Assembly (NCBI RefSeq): GCF_003573695.1
Contig: NC_039365.1
Span: 80,673,082 to 80,737,081 of the forward strand
Length of the DNA stretch: 64,000 bases
Direction: 5' to 3'
From: Papaver somniferum
Lineage: Eukaryota > Streptophyta > Magnoliopsida > Ranunculales > Papaveraceae
In this document: positions 58,491 to 64,000 of the stretch, piece by piece
How the letters are laid out: every line of letters starts with the position of its first letter
Numbering within the stretch: the stretch's first letter is position 1
Made by a program: the position numbers and the translations under genes
Notes under the pieces: generated by a model
What the model was told of the DNA's origin: nothing
Databases searched by the model: none
What the model saw: the letters and a program-made list of their open reading frames with translations, nothing else

Positions 58491-58954
58491 GTTATATCTA
58501 AAGACGATTGTTTGTGAACTTATATTTATATAAACTAAGGAATGAAAATTACAAACTGTGGCTATAAAGTTCATGAACTGATTCGAGTGAATCAAATCGT
58601 TTTTGCTTCAATTGTGTCTTGTGTAGTTACATAAGATTTCCTTGCAATTGAACAACTCTCTAACTAGTTCATTTGAGTCACTTGAACTAGTTATGGTGAA
58701 GAAAAATATGGTTGATATGAAAGTGCTCATATGGCTAACCATTTGGTTAACTATTGTTGAACCAACAAATGTACATGTTTGGGTACGGTTACACAAACCT
58801 CGAAACGTGCATTTCATTTGTGTGTGACAAGCTAGGTTTTCGATCTAACGGTTGAATGATATTAGCTTGAATCTAATCAGGTTTTCATCTAACGGTGGAT
58901 ATTGAATGCTTTCTTACCAATCTAACATTGATTGCAAACCCTGATTTGAAAGAA

Positions 58955-58962
58955 TATATAAG
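58955..58962 (+). promoter_or_regulatory. TATA box of the solo B LTR
   Basis: TATATAAG in AGAATATATAAGGGAGAACTC, downstream of the palindromic repeats. Confidence 0.55.
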
Positions 58963-60399
58963 GGAGAACTCTAGCAACTGGGAAACCTAATCCCCACACC
59001 TTACGTGTGATAATAGTTGTGTAAGCTAGAGTCGATTCTCCTTTAAACTTTCGTTTCTTCTTAAAAACCAGGTTAACGACTTAAAAGATTTCATTGGGAT
59101 TGTGAAGCCAGACCGATACTACTTTCTCGTAATTGTGTGATCTAATCTTGCTGATTCTATCGTGTTGAGTATAATCATAACGATTGGCTTGAGATTAATA
59201 TCTCTGATAGGCAAGATATAAAAGTAGTCACAAACATCTTTGTCTCATCGTTTGTGATTCCACAATATATTCTCTCGCCACGTCGATTAAGATTATTGTG
59301 AGGTGATTGATAATACTAGGTTGTTCTTCGAGAATATAAGTCCGGGTTATCAATTGGTTCTTGTTAACCTTGATTTATCAAGAGAAGGAACAAAAACTTG
59401 TAGATATTTCTGTGAGAGACAGATTTATCTATCATCGTAGACTTTTCTGTGTGATACATATTTGTTTATTAAAGTCTTCGACTTTGGGTCGTATCAACTC
59501 TTAGTTATGGTTTAGATCAGCTAAGGGAATCAAGTACGTAGTATCCTGCTGGGATCAGAGGCGTAGGAGCATAACTGTACCTTGGATTAGTGTGAGATTA
59601 ATTGGGGTTCAACTACAGTCCATACCGAAGTTAGTTTGTAGTATGCTAGTGTATGTAGCGGCTTAATACAGTGTATGTTCAATCTGGACTAGGTCCCGGG
59701 GTTTTTCTGCATTTGCGGTTTCCTCGTTAACAAAATTTTGGTGTCTGTGTTATTTCTATTTCCGCATTATATTGTTTATCTTTATAATTGAAATATCACA
59801 GGTTGTGCTTTAGAATCAATCAATTGGAAATCCGACCTTGGGTTATTGATTGAAATCGATTGATACTTGAACATTGGTCTTTGGTACCGTTCAAGTTATC
59901 TCTCTAGTATTTGATAAAGACTCGCGGATTTCTATCTGCTTGAGTATAGATCAAATCGAGAGATTGAGATATTAATTCTTTGATATACGTTTTAAAGATT
60001 GAGTCTTATTGATTCTATTAAAAGTATATTACACTTTTTACATACAGATTGCTAAGTGAAATATTGGGTGTGGTTGTTGTACCCCCGCTTTTTCAGTTTG
60101 TATCTCTTAAAAAGGTCGATATTGTTGCTTTGCTGATGTATCCAGTTATGTTTTCGGTTATGGGTGTTTCGTATTGGATCAATAATAAGCGTCAAATCCA
60201 TGTTTAATTAAAAGAACGAGAGATATTGACTAAAAGTTTCCAACTCCGCCAGATATTACTTAAAGTGAATCATATGTTTCTCATATCAAAGAAAGTGAAT
60301 CTTTCGTATGTGTTAATCTTAATAGATGGAGAAAGATAGAAGTATTTGAATTGTTCAAGATGGAAAAACATATAAGTGTCTGTATTGCACAAGAAGGAG

Positions 60400-61415
60400 T
60401 AGAAGCGCGGAACTATATCCAATCATACTCCAGAATTTCTAGACCTTCTACAGAACTTTGTTGTATTATCAGCCAAAGCAGCATAGTTTTTTTTTAAGAG
60501 CTCAACTTTGACAAAGCTAAACGCTTTGAAAATGACCTTACAATTATCTATGATTAACCAAAACAACTGGTTATTGTTTAAACTGAAAGACTCCACTGCT
60601 AATTTTGCATCACTTGTAATATAGACTTTTTGTTTGTTTATTATCTCATGTCATATTGCTGCTTCCGGTACTGCAAAGCTTGTTGCCACTTTCGGATGCC
60701 TTGTTATTCCGGGGATGATCTTGCAACCAAGATAATTTCTCATAATCAGTCCAATTCCTGAATGATTAGTGTTACTATCTAGAGAGGCATCACATAAAAT
60801 AAGCACATAATGTTCAGGGAAATTGCAAGTCACGTTACTTAAATTCTTGTCAACTACTGGTTGACGAATCATATTAGAATAGGAGGAGAGACAGGATACA
60901 AGTATGTTTCTATATCATTAACAAGCTAAAAGGGAAAGTTTATATGTGAAATGGGGATTAAGGTTTTCCCCTGGAAGATATGAAAACATTTATCTCCTCG
61001 TATATTCCAAGCAATAGTAAAGACAATGGAAACACAAAATTTGAGTTGAGATGAATTTAGCCAATGAGCAATTTAACCCTGCGATCCAAATTCATGTCAA
61101 TGATTTGAGATATAAGAGCATTACTAGATGCTAGAGACCAAAAAGCTTTAGCGAACGGACAATTCGATAAGATATGCTTAGGGGTTTCAGGTGTTGTATG
61201 TTACACACGCTGCAATGTAGCCCTTGACTGTTGGTATATCTCTGTATAGTAACTTTAGAAGGTAAGATCTTCTCATGGCATTTCCAAACGTGCAGTTACA
61301 CCTTAGGCAGGATAGAAGTTACAAAGGTCCCTAGGGTTCATAGTTTGTGGATTGTGCATATGGTTGATTTGACCTGAAATTAACTTATATGTAGACTTGG
61401 TAAAAAACTGTCCAT
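60400..61415 (-). pseudogene. LINE remnant: zinc region and RNase H
   Basis: On the minus strand, from 61415 leftwards: DGQFFTKSTYKLISGQ, a zf-RVT-like region (HCSVCN, then ILSNCPFAKAF-type residues spread over frames), and an RNase H region at 60651-60872 (LILCDASLDSNTNHSGIGLI). This continues in the next frames with YITSDAKLAVESF and AALADN. It is a 5'-truncated L1-type element with frameshifts and stops, and no endonuclease or reverse transcriptase is left. It is a different copy from the LINE in the nest. Confidence 0.75.
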
Positions 61416-62557
61416 CTTATACTAATATAAAGAAAAAAGGCATTTTTGGTGTTTGTAACCCAAATTTTCAATCAACAATGATATTATAAGAAAGGGGTAA
61501 TATCATTGTTTATATAGAAAGGGGTATTTAAAATTGTATTTAAAACTTAGAACTACACAATTCTCCGTATGAGGACCAGGTTCCAACATAGGAATAAACT
61601 AGGATAAAAAATAAAAAAATATGAATTTTAACTAGTAAATCTTCAATTTGTTCTTGTAATTGGAAGAGTATTCGATCTGATCTTGATTCCAAAAGAGGGA
61701 ATTTCCATAATGAAATCAAGAGGAGAACCAGTATTCTTCCAAATATAATAACAAACTATTCTCTTGTCATGATGCAAAGGATTTCCATTTTTAAAATATT
61801 AACACTTGAGAATCATGACCCACATGTCTTAAGCCATGGCAATGGATCTCAGTTTTGGAGAGAATAAAAAGGTTGACATGGTTGCGATTTTAAAGCCCAA
61901 GCTACCTTGGAGTTTGTGAGAACAAATTTATACACCGTGCTTGGATTTAAATCTCTTTGAGATGACAAATGCTTAGAGATAATTATTACATCACTTTGTG
62001 TCAAAAAAAATTATTACATCACTACTATGCTTAACCACACTTCCGAAGGATGTATCACATTCAATGCTTACAGGGTGACAAAACAACAATCAAATGATAA
62101 TAGTAATTTAATCTCGTGGGTTAAACCCAAGGTTTACTGATGTGTAATCTAGTAGCCTCAGTGCTGCTAGACCCAGCGTTCAAAAAAGTTCCCAATAGAG
62201 AAGGTAACTGTAACTGACTAAGCAAGAGTAATCAATCACAAATGTTCCGGTATTAAAGTAGCAGCGGGTTTAAGTTGCTTCTAAGCCTTCTGAGCATTGG
62301 GCTAGCGGCAATTAAAACAAACTCATCGCAGTAAGATCCACTGATAAACACTTAAAATATATGTTGCAACACGAGAATAAAAATCACAGTTTTCTTGGTT
62401 TATGACAGCTAAACTCCAACCACAAAACCTGAACCTTCAAGACAACCAAAAGAGAGCATTGTTTTATTGACTACCCATGTTTACAGACTCTTAAGCAGGT
62501 AATAATAACCAGGGCATATTCCCTCCTGCATCTCTCTAATAAGGGCTTTATATTCCT
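61416..62557. other. Intergenic DNA downstream of the kinase gene
   Basis: No gene is seen. It includes a 13-bp perfect inverted repeat (61474-61486 and 61498-61510, AACAATGATATTA / TAATATCATTGTT) around an 11-base loop. The part next to 62557 is probably the 3' untranslated region of the minus-strand kinase gene. Confidence 0.5.
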
Positions 62558-63932
62558 TCATCCTGCAACCCTCCTCGAATGATTTCTGGCTGAGGGAATC
62601 TCGTGAGTAGGTTGTCCAAGGAACCCATCAGTGGTGTGGCCATGCCAACCTCCAGCCTTCATACGTGGTGGTGGTGCCGATGCTTGCTGCTTGGAGGGAG
62701 GAGCAACAACTTTCCCAGCGCTAACTGTCAGCTGTGCCAACTTTTCTGTCGCATCCGAAACCCCTCGAAGAGCCCTGCCTCCAGCATAAAGAGAAGCTGC
62801 ACACAACAGATTTTTTTTTCCTTTTCATTAACTAAATAGCAAAAAGATGCAAATAAAAAAATCACTAAACATCAGAATGTGGTACAAGCTACTGCGGCAG
62901 CATCTGAACCTGAGAACATTTGGGCACTTTACATGTTCTCTATAAATCCAGTGCTCATTTGATTGGGACATGAAAGACATGGGTCTAACTTACCCGCACC
63001 TCAAAAACTAATTGCATGACATTTGATCTCTCCCAATTAGTACCTACCAAATCAAGTGCAACTAGAGACATTTAAAAGACTTACTTGGGCTGTTCCTTGC
63101 TGGCGGTCGATATTTTGGTTGTTGTTGTTTAGCAACAACCTTCACAGATTTGTCTAATTTATTCGTAGCTTGTTGATCCATTTCCAGCTTTTTTGGTACG
63201 ACCCCTGAGATGGCATACATCCCACCGAATTAGAATATTGACAAAAAAAAAAAAAAAATTCCATGTAAAGTTGGCTCAAAACAGATGTTCATATGCAGAA
63301 TTTCAAAAAAATCACCTGGACTCAATGTAGTGTTTGCCTTTGCAGACGAGAAGTTGCGCAAAGGTTTTGTATCAGAGAAAGTTCCAGAGTATCTTCTAGT
63401 GCTCCTCTGCTCCAGTGTTGTCTTAGTTCCAACTGCACAAATTCGCCTCCCTTAATTAGAATTCAAAATAACACAGCATCTTCACCACATAATTTGAGAT
63501 TTTACCAGCCGCCAAAGATAAAAGAACAAACCAGATGGAGGTGTTCTAGTAATTGCAGTTCTTGCCCGTAGAGATGGAGGTACATAATAGCAGGACTGAA
63601 AAATTGAAGGAAACACGTGTAAGTGGCCACATTCACTAAATATACGAAAAAAGAAGAATCTGTTGCTTACATTGTTGTCAATAAAAAAACATTTAACTAG
63701 AAAATTACCTGAAAGAACGGATGCTGTAGTGCCTCAGCAGCTGTTGGCCTCTTGTTTGGGTCCCAAGAACATAGCGACTGCACATATTTGAAGAAAGGAT
63801 AAAGTGTTCACAGTTTTTTTCGTTCCACAATTTACAAAGACAACTTATACCAAAATGAAAACTTACACTAATGAGATTTGTAGCATCGTCACTAGCAGAT
63901 GGAATAAGCACAGAAAGGTGGACACCTGGTAA
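62558..63932 (-). CDS. CDKF-4: CDKF-4-like (MAK/RCK type) protein kinase, last six coding exons
   Basis: Minus-strand exons 63932-63867, 63777-63709, 63595-63532, 63432-63316, 63204-63085 and 62796-62558 have GT/AG borders and join in phase to 225 codons ending in TGA 62558-62560. The first two give the end of the kinase domain: [20 protein letters not shown], then [20 protein letters not shown] with the invariant Arg of subdomain XI. The tail ([30 protein letters not shown], ending RRVAG) is that of plant CDKF-4 proteins, related to animal MAK/ICK kinases. It would phosphorylate Ser/Thr; substrates in plants are poorly known. The ATP-binding half lies right of the window. No break is seen, so this is probably the only working host gene here. 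Confidence 0.85.
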
Positions 63933-64000
63933 CTGCAGCATTCAAATTTATTGATTAGTTCAAAACAAAAACAAAAAAGATGCATAGGAAGTAAAAAAGA

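Larger units (their letters stand above)
57721..60095 (+). mobile_element. Solo LTR of the B family
   Basis: A 2375-bp LTR, TGTTAGAGCA to CGCTTTTTCA, flanked by the perfect 5-bp duplication GTTTG (57716-57720 and 60096-60100). No primer site or internal DNA follows. Recombination between the two LTRs of a full element explains this. The left end of the LTR is complete, which defines the family start missing in element B. Confidence 0.92.

Overview
The window looks like repeat-rich nuclear DNA of a flowering plant (a eudicot). It is AT-rich, has spliced genes with plant-type introns, and is filled with plant LTR retrotransposons (Copia and Gypsy), L1-type LINEs and a Mutator-like DNA transposon. 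Some LTR sequences reminded me of poppy-family genomes, but that is memory only. No rRNA, tRNA, CRISPR array or bacterial feature was found.

Layout. Positions 1-5085 hold a decayed Mutator-like element: a transposase pseudogene on the plus strand faces a Ulp1-type protease pseudogene on the minus strand. Positions 5086-55886 are one nest of retroelements, five layers deep. Target-site duplications (TSDs) support every insertion except the outermost. Element B (minus strand) is the outer layer. Copia-type element C (10806-53323, plus) interrupts B. An L1-type LINE (16625-50768, plus) interrupts C. Copia element A (16963-37106, plus) sits in the LINE 5' region, and non-autonomous element A' (25141-34604, minus) sits inside the 3' LTR of A. 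A very young Gypsy-type element G (38767-47813, plus) splits the LINE between endonuclease and reverse transcriptase. Right of the nest are an unclassified non-coding stretch (55887-57720), a solo LTR of the B family (57721-60095), a LINE remnant on the minus strand (60400-61415) and intergenic DNA. The window ends with the last six coding exons of what appears to be an intact host gene, a CDKF-4-like protein kinase on the minus strand (62558-63932).

How the parts relate. A, A', B and C share LTR ends, a tRNA-Met-type primer site and a block inside the LTR, yet only A carries pol, and that copy is dead. A' and B instead carry two unusual open reading frames each, C carries only gag, and G carries only gag plus protease. 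G has LTRs that differ by one substitution and two small indels, although its gag is already broken, so it was probably mobilised by enzymes made elsewhere. The most interesting content is this set of non-autonomous elements, together with fast-changing palindromic repeat arrays inside the B-type LTRs.
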